Below, piece after piece: positions 44,453 to 54,833 of a stretch of DNA of 64,000 bases. Source of the stretch: Plazaster borealis (lineage: Eukaryota; Echinodermata; Asteroidea; Forcipulatida; Labidiasteridae). The position numbers were made by a program, and so were the translations under genes. The notes under the pieces are model-generated. The model searched no databases, had not been told where the DNA came from, and worked only from the letters and a program-made list of their open reading frames with translations. Each line of letters opens with the position of its first letter. Position 1 is the stretch's first letter. The stretch is from contig JAJGQC010000519.1 in assembly GCA_021014325.1 (NCBI GenBank), forward strand, positions 124,001 to 188,000, given 5' to 3'.

Positions 44453-45429
44453 TGTGGCGAAACGACGGCCAGTGAGATTATTGATTAAATTACTTACCTT
44501 AAGATTAATGGTACAGTCCAGCAGAGCAGTAGGCTGGAGTACGGCATGCGAGAATGCAGCGTGCTTGCGCTGTCTGACGGCCGCCGCAAGCCAAGTGCGT
44601 GCAGCGAAAGTGCATGAGTAGCGCGGCGTGCGGGAGAAAGTTTTTGGGGAGTTCATGTCAAGCCTTGGAAGTGGTGAGTACACTTTTAGTTTAGCGCTGT
44701 GTGTGCAGTGCGGAATTGTGTGAGGGGTTGTTTTATTCACTGTAGAGTATATGGTGAGGTGCCTTTTGAGGAACCTTGGGTTGTACTCAGTGTGTTGAAT
44801 GTGAGGTAGCAGATTGGAATTGTGGGCCTGTGAACCCGTTGTTGCGTGGTTACGCACGGTTTAGTGCGAGAAAGGCCCCGGGTATTTCTGCTCGGACCCC
44901 CTGGGAAACTACCGGTAGTCTTGGAAAGACTAGCCGTGCTCACGGTGGTGTTTAGGACCGTGTAGTTGAGTGTACACGAAAGCGATCACCTGAGGTAGCC
45001 CGCCTCACGGAGGAATTGCTTGGGAACAGTCACGTTGTATTTTGGGGTAGTTGTTTAATAATATCAGAGTGAAGTTGTTTATTAAGTACTGGCCCTACCT
45101 CGTAGGTGGAGGTTATTATAAAAGTGATTTAGTGTGTGATTTATATTGTGATTTGTAAGTGTTCTGATCATTTGCCAGGGACAGAGAGCCTCCGTTGAGG
45201 GAGGAAGTTATTAAATAAACCATTTGATTTGCTGCATTTAGTTTGTCGACTATTTCTTATTTCATTTCGGATCCTGTGTAGTTGTTATCAAATCGGGACG
45301 GTACAATTCAGTCCCAACGGATCATTCCCTAGCCGCTCAGGGTTTTTCCGGTCAGGCCGTCCGGCCAGCGCCTCCCTAGGTAGCTGCCTATAGTCAAGCA
45401 ACTTCTTGCTAAAGGGGCGTTGCGCGACA
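44453..45429 (+). repeat. 5' LTR
   Basis: TG..CA boundaries. Begins TGTGGCGAAACGACGGCCAG. An AATAAA-type poly(A) signal (ATTAAATAAACC, near 45212) lies in the 3' third. Differs from the 3' LTR at a G run (GGGG/GGG near 44733), a T/C nearby, CGGCC/CGAAGCC near 45361 and a G run near 45415. Confidence 0.92.
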
Positions 45430-45432
45430 AAA

Positions 45433-45450
45433 TGGTGTCAGAAGTGGGAT
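45433..45450 (+). other. Primer-binding site, tRNA-Leu type
   Basis: TGGTGTCAGAAGTGGGAT starts three bases after the LTR. It is the exact complement of the 3' end of an animal tRNA-Leu(CAG) including CCA, as I remember that tRNA. Confidence 0.75.
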
Positions 45451-45515
45451 TATGATTTGATGCAACTACAAGGACCGATTCCATGTAAATTAGTCAATGT
45501 CAGTGGGAGTTTCCC

Positions 45516-45683
45516 ATGAAAGAAGTACTCGGTTTTCTAGCACTAAGTCTAGTTCTTATTTGTCTGGTTTTGGTAATTATCATAGTCTGCCTGCTGGCAA
45601 TTAAAAGTCACCGACAACGGAGACAATTTCTGAGGCAGAGGCGTATTGTTATTGCTCGCAGTGAGCAGGTCACCTCACTATGA
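45516..45683 (+). CDS. Small single-pass membrane ORF ahead of gag, 55 aa
   Basis: ATG 45516, stop TGA 45681-45683. A four-residue head is followed by a long hydrophobic segment (about residues 5-29, LSLVLICLVLVIIIVCLLAI) and then a strongly basic tail (SHRQRRQFLRQRRIVIARSE). Its stop overlaps the gag start as ATGA, the arrangement that permits stop-and-restart translation. I know of no standard Ty3/gypsy gene here. The overlap with gag and the well-formed TM-basic plan argue against chance. Confidence 0.55.
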   Translation: MKEVLGFLALSLVLICLVLVIIIVCLLAIKSHRQRRQFLRQRRIVIARSEQVTSL

Positions 45684-46738
45684 GTGAGACCAAACAATTA
45701 AATCCCAGCTATCAAGAGGACCTTAGTAGGTCCAGAATGGAACTGCAGTTACTGCAGTGGGAGAAGGCCCAACAGGCGAGGCGGATTGAGGAGCTTGAGG
45801 CTGCCTTAAAGCAGGCAAAGACGTCCGAGGAACCAGTTAGTCGAGCTGGAGGACGCCAGCAAAAGCGTGTGAGAATAGATGGGGACATTGATTTTAAATT
45901 TCCGAGTCAATGTTTAAACGACTTAGGGGAGGAGTCCTTAGGCTTCGCCTCATTTGAGGCACGAACACCATCTAGTACAAAGAAAATTGCCGAGATCCCT
46001 TTGTTGGATGGACATGGAGAGCATAATTTGAGTGATTGGATTACTCCTCGGAGGAGCAATGAGGTATCCACTCCTGTTACCGCTAAGGTACGTGAGGAGG
46101 AGGGTTTGAGGAGTACAAATCCTTTTGTGGATATGAAGGACAAACAAGTCCATTGTGAGTTGTTAAGTTTTGCAACAAGATCACCAAGTATTTCTGACAG
46201 TGTGTCAGCTGAACAAACAGGCACTGAAAAGGCAGGGCCTTGGAACCTGAAGAGAGAAACGAGAGTTGTTGGGGGAGAGGGGGTGAAAGATAGAGGTACC
46301 CCTCGTCGCCCTTATATTGTCCCCGATCGTTACAGTGGGAGAATTCAATGGAATGAGTACCATAAACATTTTGAGAGTTGTCGGTTAGTTAACCGTTGGG
46401 ACAAAGAGCAGTCGGCAGAGTATTTGGCAGCCAGTCTACAAGGTGATGCTGTCCGTATCCTTGGTGAACAGTCGAGGTGTGTTGGTGACTTGACAAAACA
46501 GCTAGATGTTATGGTAAAGCTGTTAGCGTCGCAACCATCAAAAGAGGCCCCTGTGAGGGTGCCTGAGGTTCCCCAAAGTCCAGATGGACGGCGTTTTCAG
46601 AGTAGGGGGACCAGGTCTGACATGAAGTGTTTTAACTGCGGTGAGAGGGGGCATTTTGCAGCAAGGTGCAAGAAACCCAGACACCAGCAGGGAAACGACG
46701 AGCAGTCTTCCGGCGGGTCCGCGGAAAGGCTGAAGTGA
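45680..46738 (+). CDS. gag with CCHC zinc knuckle, 352 aa, apparently internally deleted
   Basis: The N-terminal 45 residues are a charged coiled coil (EDLSRSRMELQLLQWEKAQQ). Middle: YSGRIQWNEYHKHFESCRLV, the start of a retrotransposon gag domain. C-terminal: CFNCGERGHFAARC (C-x2-C-x4-H-x4-C) near 46630. Between GDAVRILGEQ and KQLDVMVKLLA the usual 100 or more residues of the gag capsid region seem missing, so this copy may lack a functional capsid. The stop at 46736-46738 overlaps the next frame, consistent with -1 frameshifting into pol. Confidence 0.8.
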   Translation: MSETKQLNPSYQEDLSRSRMELQLLQWEKAQQARRIEELEAALKQAKTSEEPVSRAGGRQQKRVRIDGDIDFKFPSQCLNDLGEESLGFASFEARTPSSTKKIAEIPLLDGHGEHNLSDWITPRRSNEVSTPVTAKVREEEGLRSTNPFVDMKDKQVHCELLSFATRSPSISDSVSAEQTGTEKAGPWNLKRETRVVGGEGVKDRGTPRRPYIVPDRYSGRIQWNEYHKHFESCRLVNRWDKEQSAEYLAASLQGDAVRILGEQSRCVGDLTKQLDVMVKLLASQPSKEAPVRVPEVPQSPDGRRFQSRGTRSDMKCFNCGERGHFAARCKKPRHQQGNDEQSSGGSAERLK

Positions 46739-49700
46739 GCAATGGGCCCATGGAAAGAGAACCAGATACATCAAGTAGAAAAAGGAAACTTGAGTGTGAC
46801 AATAAAGTACGGGTTGTTTCAGTCCCGAGGTATGGTTTATTTGTGGATGGATGCGTGAGGTCGACAAAATTTCGAATGTTGATAGACACAGGTGCAACTG
46901 ACACGTTAATTAGTTCTACAGTGTATTACCAAATTCCACCAGGTCAGAGGCCAACCCTGGAGAGTTGTGACGTTGGGCTACGCCAAGTGGATGGTACGCC
47001 ATTGCAAATATTTGGCACGGCGTGGGTTGAGCTTACAGTCGGTAAGACAACTACACCTGTAAAGGTAATAGTCGTAGACATTTCACTTCCTGCAATGTTG
47101 GGAATGGACTGGCTATTGTCCACTGGTGGTAATTTAGATTTTAGAAATATGGAATTGAATGTGAATGGCCAAAGGGTCAAGTGTACGAATAGTTCAGGTG
47201 AAGCGTTTGTCGGCAGAGTGGTGGTAACTGAGACAACTGTGATACCAGCCGGTCATGAGGGCATTGTAAGGGGAGCCATCATCAACCGTGGCGAGGGGCT
47301 CAAGGGTCCATTTATTGTTGAGCCAATCGAGGGAGGTGGCGAGCTGGCCCAGAGGGGCCTCGTGCTAGCTAGGTCTGTTGTCGAGGTACCCACTGAGGTG
47401 GTACCTGTTAGGTGTTTAACCCTAGCAAGGAAAAGCGAGTACTCCACGCGGGAACTACAGCCGCAAGGGTATTCCCTGTTGAGGTGGAGACCGTGCCAAA
47501 TGCACACGATAGTCAAAACCATGAGGCTCTTCCGGTGCACCTACGGAATTTGTATGAGAGGGGCATTGCGGATTTGAGTCCATCACACCATCTGGAAGTG
47601 ATGAGGTGCTTGATTGAATATCAGGATATATTTTCGAAGGGTGACGGTGACATTGGACGCACAAATCTTGTTAAGCATTCTATTAACACTGGGGATGCTA
47701 GGCCACAGAAGCAGAGGCCTAGAAGGCATCCTGCTTGTCACCAGCAAGAGATACTGAGGCAAGTTGAGGGACTCAGACAACAGGGTCTAATAGAGGAGTC
47801 CGATAGTCCATGGGCGGCTAACATTGTGTTGGTCAAGAAAAAGGATGGATCAAAACGTCTGTGTGTGGATTATAGGGGTTTGAATTTCGCTACTATCAAG
47901 GACGCATATCCAGTACCCCGTATCGATGAGACGCTTGATGCCCTCGAGGGGCAAAGTGGTTTTCAACCTTGGATATGGCGTCAGGGTATTGGCAGGTACC
48001 TTTAGATGAGGACGCCCAACTAAAATCATCGTTCTTGGTACGCAACGGGTTGTATAAATGGAAGGTAATGCCGTTTGGTTTGGCGAATGCGCCGGCAACA
48101 TTCGAACGCCTAATGGAAAAGGTTATGTCTGGCCTCCAATGGGAAGTTCTGTTGATTTATCTCGATGACATTATCGTTTTGGCAAGACAGTGAGTGAGGA
48201 GGTGGAGCGTCTTCGAGTAGTGTTTTCAAGGCTAAGAAAGGCCGGGTTGAAACTGAAGCCCAGCAAATGCCACCTCTTCCAAAGGTCCGTGACCTACCTA
48301 GGTCACATAGTCTCGGGTGAGGGGATAGAAACTGATCCTGCAAAGATCAAAGTAGTCGCCGAATGGCCAGTCCCGAAGTCAGTAAAAGAAGTGAGAAGTT
48401 TCTTAGGGCTGGCATCTTACTATCGCCGTTTTATCCGTGGGTTTGCGGATATTGCAAGCCCTTTGCATGCCCTGACTGGGAAGTCAAAGGTCTTTGATTG
48501 GAACAATGCCTGTCAAGAGGCATTTGAGCAATTGAAGAAAGAACTGCAAACTTCTCCGGTGTTGGCTTATCCTTCGCCGGATGGGAAGTTTGTATTGGAC
48601 ACTGATGCAAGTGCTGAAGGTATTGGGGCGGTGCTGTCGCAGGTGTGTGAGGGCGAAGAGAAGGTTGTTGCTTACGCAAGCAGAAAGCTTGGCAAAGCAG
48701 AGAAAAACTACTGTGTGACTCGGCAGGAGTTACTGGCAATAGTGGTTTACCTAAGGTACTTCAGGCAGTATCTCTATGGGCAAAAGGTGACGGTCAGAAC
48801 AGATCACTCAGCACTCCGCTGGTTGCTCAATTTCAAAGATCCTGAGGGGCAGCTGGCGAGGTGGTTAGAAGTGATTTCTGAATATGATATGACAATCCAA
48901 CATAGACCAGGCAGGAAACATACCAATGCGGACAGTCTATCACGGAAACCGTGCAAGCAATGTGGGCAAGGTGATAAAGAAAAGGACAGTGAGGTGTCCG
49001 TACCATCCGTTAGCTCAGTGGTTGAGGCTAACCAGGCCGTAGTGAGGGGTGTGGTAGCGGAACCTTCAATTAGTCACATGAATCTTCGTGAGGCGCAGTT
49101 GGCAGATAAAACCATGAGTTGGTTGTTAACCACGAAGAGTGAGGGTTAGGACGTCCTGATTGGAAGGATGTTTCCCACTTGCCTCCAGCGAGTAAGATGT
49201 ATTGGGCCTATTGGGAGCAAATGTCTTTACGTGATGGCGTGTTGTACAAGCGCTGGGATTCGGACGATGGTATATCGTTCCGATGGTTGTTAGTTGTACC
49301 GGCACAGTTTCGATCTAAGTTTGTGTGTGAACTTCATGGAGGACCATTGGGTGGTCATCTTGGTCTAAAGAAGACCATGGCCAGAGTCAAACAACGGTAC
49401 TTTTGGTCTGGTATTACTGCCGATGTACGGTCTTGTATCCGGAGTTGTAATCAGTGTGCGAGGAAGAAGTCTCCTCCGAAGAAACGAGTTGCGCCACTAC
49501 GGCAGTACCATGTGGGAGGTACCATGGAGAGGGTCGCAATGGACCTCATGGGCCCCTTGCCTGTGACCGACGATGGGAATCGATGGATCCTTGTTGTTGC
49601 AGATTACAATACAAGGTGGATGGAGGCTTATGCGCTTCCCGATGCCCATGCTGACACAGTAGCGGCTAAGTTTGTGAGTGAGTTTGTGTGTAGATTTGGG

Positions 49701-50695
49701 GTTCCAAACGAACTCCATACTGATCAAGGTTCAAATTTTGAGTCTAAGGTTTTCCAAGAGATGTGCAGTATATTGGGGATTGCAAAGACGAGAACAACTG
49801 CGTATAACCCCAAATCAGATGGGCTCGTGGAACGTTTTAATCGTACCCTCATTTCCATTGTGTCTATGATGGTAGACCCCCGTAGAGGACAACGTGACTG
49901 GGATAAGTGTCTGTCCTTTGCGACGAGCGCCACCGCTCCACACCCCAAGAAACAACCGGTGAATCGCCGAATATGATGATGCTTGGGAGAGAGGTAATGC
50001 AACCGATTGATTTGTGTACTGAACAACCAAGTATTAGTGCTGAGGGGCCGACCACTGATTTCGCAGAGGAGTTGAGGTGTCGTATTCAGCAGGCACATGA
50101 TAAGGCACATGAGTGTCTTAAGAAGAACTCAAGGCGGCAGAAACGTAACTACGATAGAAGAGCCACTGATCCATGCCTACAGGAAGGTGCCTTTGTATGG
50201 CTCTATAATCCAGCAAAGAAGAAAGGTGTGTGCCCGAAACTTCAGCTAAAGTGGGAGGGGCCGTACCTGGTATTGCGAAAACTTTCAGACGTAGTCCTTA
50301 GAATACAGCTGCGGAAAGGGGCCAAGCCACGTGTTGTGCATGTAGATAGGCTCAAGCCATATACAGGGGATCCCATAAAGGCATGGAACCACACTAGTGA
50401 GGTTCCTGTGGAGGAGTCTCTGGAACGAGTAGAATCGACTCCAGACACTAATGAGGTTGCAGATGAGGTTTCTATGTGTATTGTACCTAAAGATAATTGT
50501 GAGGTACCTAAGGCTAAGGGCAAGGTACCTGAGGATGAGAGTGTTAGTGTGACTGAGAATGAGGGGAGCAACCCCCCGATTGAGGATGATTGTTTGATTG
50601 AGGTGGGTGGTCGAAATCAGGTGTCGACACCTGAGCCTAATGTAGCGAAGAGGTACCCAGTGAGGCAACACAAGTTACCTAAACGGTATCGTTAA
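46666..50695 (+). pseudogene. pol: protease, reverse transcriptase, RNase H, integrase; five frame changes
   Basis: Domains in order: protease LIDTGATDTLIS near 46880; RT with VDYRGLNFATIKDAYPVPRI near 47870 and the YLDD box near 48157; RNase H with DTDASAEGIGAVLSQ near 48600 and RTDHSALRWL near 48800; integrase with an HHCC finger near 49330-49470, Asp in MDLMGPLP, Asp in HTDQGSNF, Glu in GLVERFNR (about 49543-49840), and a GPY-type end (WEGPYLVLRK..VVHVDRLKPY). The frame changes near 47415, 47960, 48180, 49148 and 49925; otherwise the protein is conserved. Several changes lie at short homopolymers (for example TTTT near 48177), so they may be sequence errors. Starts in the -1 frame relative to gag. 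Confidence 0.88.
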
Positions 50696-50741
50696 TTTAT
50701 TTTTATCATTTGAGTCTGGTTTGCTTTGTTTCAGAAAAATT

Positions 50742-51035
50742 ATGCCACCTATAAGTTGTCAGAAGTTATGGAGGTGCAGTATTTGCAGGAAAGCATTTAC
50801 GCAAGCGAAAGGCCTGGCTCGTCACCGCAAATTTGAGCATGGACCTGACATGAGGCTGTACTGCAAGAGATGTGATTTTGGTACGAAACGCCGAGATAAC
50901 CTACGGCGTCATTATAAATTCCAGCATTCTTCGAGCAACATGGCTGATTTGGATAACATTAGGAGGAGTCAGTGCGCGTTTTGGGCCCTGAAGGAAGGGC
51001 AAGAGGTGTCTTCCGTGATGAGAGGTTGCCAGTGA
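50742..51035 (+). CDS. ORF3 of the LTR element: two-finger C2H2 protein
   Basis: ATG 50742. Fingers CSICRKAFTQAKGLARHRKF..H and CKRCDFGTKRRDNLRRHYKF..H, both C-x2-C-x12-H-x4-H. It lies where an env gene would be in errantivirus-like elements. A good splice acceptor (TTTGCTTTGTTTCAG, AG at 50733-50734) sits directly upstream, suggesting a spliced subgenomic message. The frame seems to continue, after a shift near 50985, into the basic GPEGRARGVFRDERL region up to about 51190. Possible role: DNA binding, transcription control or targeting. Confidence 0.65.
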   Translation: MPPISCQKLWRCSICRKAFTQAKGLARHRKFEHGPDMRLYCKRCDFGTKRRDNLRRHYKFQHSSSNMADLDNIRRSQCAFWALKEGQEVSSVMRGCQ

Positions 51036-51224
51036 GGGTACCACTAAGTGAGGTGTCCCTTCAAAGTGGAGGTCAAGCCTCGCCCCAGCTACTACCACAA
51101 AAGATAGTCAGGAGGCCGGGAGACGGAGGTAAGCTCCCGGTGTTGAGCTTGTCCCTGGACGCATCTCACCCCTGTACCAGACACCAGTGACAAGAAATAT
51201 CGCGGTGTCGGGAAGCCGAGGAGA

Positions 51225-51611
51225 ATGTTCCGGAAAGAGAGCGACTCTTCATCAGATAGCTCATCGACCTCCTCGTTTGACACATCGACAGACACGTTGG
51301 AAGCAGACGCGCAAGAGGAACCAGCAGGGCCACCCCAACCCATGCAAGAGGAGCCAGCCGGGCCACCCCAATCCATGCAAGAGGAGCCAGCCATGAGGGA
51401 GGAAGTTGCCAAGCCACCCGCTGCCACTACACGCGCCACTATCATCAGGAAAACCTTCACGTTCACTGTGGTAAACGGAGCCGTGGTACGAAGAGAAGAA
51501 CATAATGATATGTTCTACCGGCAAGTTGAAGTCAACTGGGACCGCCACAAGAACACTAACTCTTTGGGCCTCATGGTCACGTTTGCGCGAACTGTTGTCG
51601 TTTTGGACTGA
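51225..51611 (+). CDS. C-terminal part of ORF3, acidic/Pro-rich, unknown
   Basis: Reads MFRKESDSSSDSSSTSSFDT, two and a half repeats of EEPAGPPQPMQ, then RATIIRKTFTFTVVNGAVVR to a TGA. Protein-like sequence (PVPDTSDKKYRGVGKP) precedes the ATG in frame, so this is probably the tail of the zinc-finger ORF displaced by a frame change near 51170, not a separate gene. Confidence 0.5.
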   Translation: MFRKESDSSSDSSSTSSFDTSTDTLEADAQEEPAGPPQPMQEEPAGPPQSMQEEPAMREEVAKPPAATTRATIIRKTFTFTVVNGAVVRREEHNDMFYRQVEVNWDRHKNTNSLGLMVTFARTVVVLD

Positions 51612-52180
51612 AAATAATCATCTGATCAGAACTGAAATTATTGCCGAATTGCTTGTTAACATTTAATTATTCCAGTAATTGATCCATAATTAGTGCATTA
51701 TCAAGAGTTCTTTAGCTATGACCGATGGAGATGTGCAGGGTATTGTATGATTCTTATTTCAGAGAGCGGTGCAAATTTTGTGATTGTTGTTAAATTTGTA
51801 TATGATTGCTTAATTATGTAAAAAGTGCCTAAATGATGTGTGAATTATCTGTAATCTTGCCAAACCAATCAAACCTCCTAATGTTTTACACGTGCTACCT
51901 TTTGTACTTTTGTATTCCTGTTTGCAGCTTTTGATAAAGTTCAGGGTTTTCTCTAAACATGTTGAAATATTGTTGAGGAGGATGTGATGAGGTGTAGTAT
52001 CGAGATGAGGGTACCTCGTGACTTATTTGTCGGAGGGGAGGCTCCCGAGGACCTTGTAGGACCTTGGGGTTTTGAGTAAAATTTTGTATTGTAATGAGGG
52101 GCAGAATGGCCGCCGTTACTTTGTTTGATGGTTTTATTCGGCTTGTCTGTACGGGGACGTCCAGGCCTGTCAGGAGGCTA

Positions 52181-53159
52181 TGTGGCGAAACGACGGCCAG
52201 TGAGATTATTGATTAAATTACTTACCTTAAGATTAATGGTACAGTCCAGCAGAGCAGTAGGCTGGAGTACGGCATGCGAGAATGCAGCGTGCTTGCGCTG
52301 TCTGACGGCCGCCGCAAGCCAAGTGCGTGCAGCGAAAGTGCATGAGTAGCGCGGCGTGCGGGAGAAAGTTTTTGGGGAGTTCATGTCAAGCCTTGGAAGT
52401 GGTGAGTACACTTTTAGTTTAGCGCTGTGTGTGCAGTGCGGAATTGTGTGAGGGTTGTTTCATTCACTGTAGAGTATATGGTGAGGTGCCTTTTGAGGAA
52501 CCTTGGGTTGTACTCAGTGTGTTGAATGTGAGGTAGCAGATTGGAATTGTGGGCCTGTGAACCCGTTGTTGCGTGGTTACGCACGGTTTAGTGCGAGAAA
52601 GGCCCCGGGTATTTCTGCTCGGACCCCCTGGGAAACTACCGGTAGTCTTGGAAAGACTAGCCGTGCTCACGGTGGTGTTTAGGACCGTGTAGTTGAGTGT
52701 ACACGAAAGCGATCACCTGAGGTAGCCCGCCTCACGGAGGAATTGCTTGGGAACAGTCACGTTGTATTTTGGGGTAGTTGTTTAATAATATCAGAGTGAA
52801 GTTGTTTATTAAGTACTGGCCCTACCTCGTAGGTGGAGGTTATTATAAAAGTGATTTAGTGTGTGATTTATATTGTGATTTGTAAGTGTTCTGATCATTT
52901 GCCAGGGACAGAGAGCCTCCGTTGAGGGAGGAAGTTATTAAATAAACCATTTGATTTGCTGCATTTAGTTTGTCGACTATTTCTTATTTCATTTCGGATC
53001 CTGTGTAGTTGTTATCAAATCGGGACGGTACAATTCAGTCCCAACGGATCATTCCCTAGCCGCTCAGGGTTTTTCCGGTCAGGCCGTCCGAAGCCAGCGC
53101 CTCCCTAGGTAGCTGCCTATAGTCAAGCAACTTCTTGCTAAAGGGGGCGTTGCGCGACA
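52181..53159 (+). repeat. 3' LTR
   Basis: 979 bp, near-identical to the 5' LTR. Only a short purine stretch (CAGGAGG) precedes it, so the polypurine tract is weak; a longer purine run lies at about 52033-52045. Followed by ATAG. Confidence 0.92.
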
Positions 53160-53391
53160 ATAGGCTATGAACATGCGTATTAACTATTATTGTTTGACTG
53201 ATGTTGGACAGGATTCCCCCCCCCCAAAAAAAGGTAAACCACAATCATATTGAAAATATGACCAATGAATTAAGAGTAATAAGCTTTCCAGTGATATCAT
53301 GGATGCATTTCTCTGGCCATGCATCACCGACTTCATTTGTCTAGAACATGGTGTGTACAAATTTTCTTGGACATGAATAATACACATTTAA

Positions 53392-53660
53392 AGGCAGTGG
53401 ACACTATTGGTAATTACTCAAAATAATTGTTAGCATAACAACTTACTTGGTAATGAGCAATATAGAGCTGTTGATAGTATAAAACATTGTGAGAAACGAC
53501 TCCCTCTGAAGTAACATAGTTTTTGAGAAAGAAGTTATTTTCCACGAATTTGATTTCGAGACCTCAGAATTAGATTTTGAGGTCCCGAAATCAAGCACCT
53601 GAAAGCACACAACTTTGTGATGTGACAAGGGTGTTTTTTCTTCCACTATTATCTCGTGCT
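53392..53660. mobile_element. TTAA-flanked foldback MITE, truncated copy 4
   Basis: Left end TTAA then AGGCAGTGGACACTATTGG. Matches copy 3 to the ATTATCTCG phrase, then stops abruptly at about 53657 where unrelated pseudogene sequence begins. The right end is missing. Confidence 0.75.
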
Positions 53661-54785
53661 AATGTACTAATGAAGTTAAATATGTTTAACCATCAGAATG
53701 AAGTACAATCAGCCCACTGGTGTAAAAGCCAAGTAACAATTGTAGCTCAGTACAAGTGCCCTATTGATGGAGGTTCTGTCAGAGAATGTATAGACATTCT
53801 GTCTGGTGATCTGAAGGGTTACACACCTATGTTCCGACACCTCTATGTTCCGACACCCCTAGTGTATTTTCCTATTCCTAACCCTAACCCTAACCCTAAC
53901 CCTAGCCCTAGCATGTAAATCACGAGGGTTTTTTCGGAACATAGGGGTGTCGGAATATAGAGCAGTCACCGATCTAAAGCATGACAGCCATGCTGTTACA
54001 GCTTTTACAAAAGTTGCTTATGATCACCTTACAAATGTGAGAAAGCTACCGCTGGTCAGAGCCATACAGTTTACTGACGGATGCTCCTCTCAATATAAAT
54101 CAAGGATGCCATTTTTGGATCTTTCATTTTCCTAAGAAGATTTTGGTATTTGCACAAAACGCCAGTTTTCCGGTTCATGACACGGCAAGGGACCATGTGA
54201 CGGGGAGGCTGGTGTCGTCAAGAAGGCAGCGGAGAGGGCCGTAAAAAGTGGCAAATGTGTCACAATTGATGCTGCAACAATGTTCAAGTTTTGTGAAGAA
54301 AACTTGTCGAAACCAGCAGAACAAGATGCACCGAACTTGTATTTGTAATGGGGGGGGGGGGGTAGGAAAAACTCTTCTGTGGAGCTCCTTGCCTGGTGCA
54401 TGTTTCCTTCCATCCTACAATCTAGACTGTTTTACTACATTTCATGCAGATTACAGAGGAGCAAAACGTTGGAAACATACGTGGCACAGGTATTTACTTT
54501 CTCAATTATAAATGCATTTTAAAACATATTTTGTATTCTATAGACTGCAGTTGCAAATAGTTTACACAAAATATTTATCGTAGCCTCAATCCAATATCCG
54601 TTTGTTTAGGTACTATCAAGAGCTGGACCATTACTGAGGGTGAAGTACATGAAGCAAATTTCTCCTGGACTGTACCTCTGGCAAAAAGTAGATGACATAT
54701 GGGCACTACCAGTGGCAGACGTTTTACGAAAAATTGCTGCCGCCAGTCCTTCATGCTACCAGCTCAAGTAGATTGAGATACACAT
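53661..54785 (+). pseudogene. Decayed gene of an unnamed transposon-associated family
   Basis: Pieces in order on the plus strand: EVQSAHWCKSQVTIVAQYKC and CIDILSGDLK (53690-53816); after a 154-bp insertion, DLKHDSHAVTAFTKVAYDHL, RAIQFTDGCSSQYKSRMPF (53971-54130); then after stops HGKGPCDGEAGVVKKAAERA (54180-54340); a possible exon near 54440-54490; and GLYLWQKVDDIWALPVADVL (54620-54780). The QSAHW..FTDGxxSQYK..HGKGPCDG series is familiar from unnamed proteins of fish and marine invertebrates; function unknown. Several stops and shifts show it is dead. Confidence 0.6.
53817..53970. mobile_element. 154-bp foldback insertion carrying telomere-type repeats
   Basis: Flanked by GATCTGAAG (53808-53816) and GATCTAAAG (53971-53979), a likely 9-bp duplication with one change. 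Left part has two tandem CTATGTTCCGACACC units, and the right part their reverse complement (CGGAACATAGGGGTGTCGG). The centre (about 53877-53911) is a run of CCCTAA repeats. Confidence 0.7.
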
Positions 54786-54833
54786 TCCCTGATGCCAACA
54801 AGCATGAAGATTAATTTCTTTAAAGGCAGGGTA

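Larger units (their letters stand above)
44453..53159 (+). mobile_element. Ty3/gypsy LTR retrotransposon, 8.7 kb
   Basis: LTRs 44453-45429 (977 bp) and 52181-53159 (979 bp) start TGTGGCGAAA and end GCGCGACA. A 4-bp duplication ATAG lies at 44449-44452 and 53160-53163. Order: PBS, small membrane ORF, gag with CCHC knuckle, pol (protease, RT, RNase H, integrase with GPY-type end), then a zinc-finger ORF in the env position. The PR-RT-RH-IN order and GPY motif place it in Ty3/gypsy. The LTRs differ by one substitution and three small indels by my count, so insertion is recent, yet pol shows five frame changes. Confidence 0.93.

Noticed and set aside
53877..53911. A true chromosome end
   Set aside because: Only about five CCCTAA units, embedded in a short foldback insertion with unrelated sequence on both sides.
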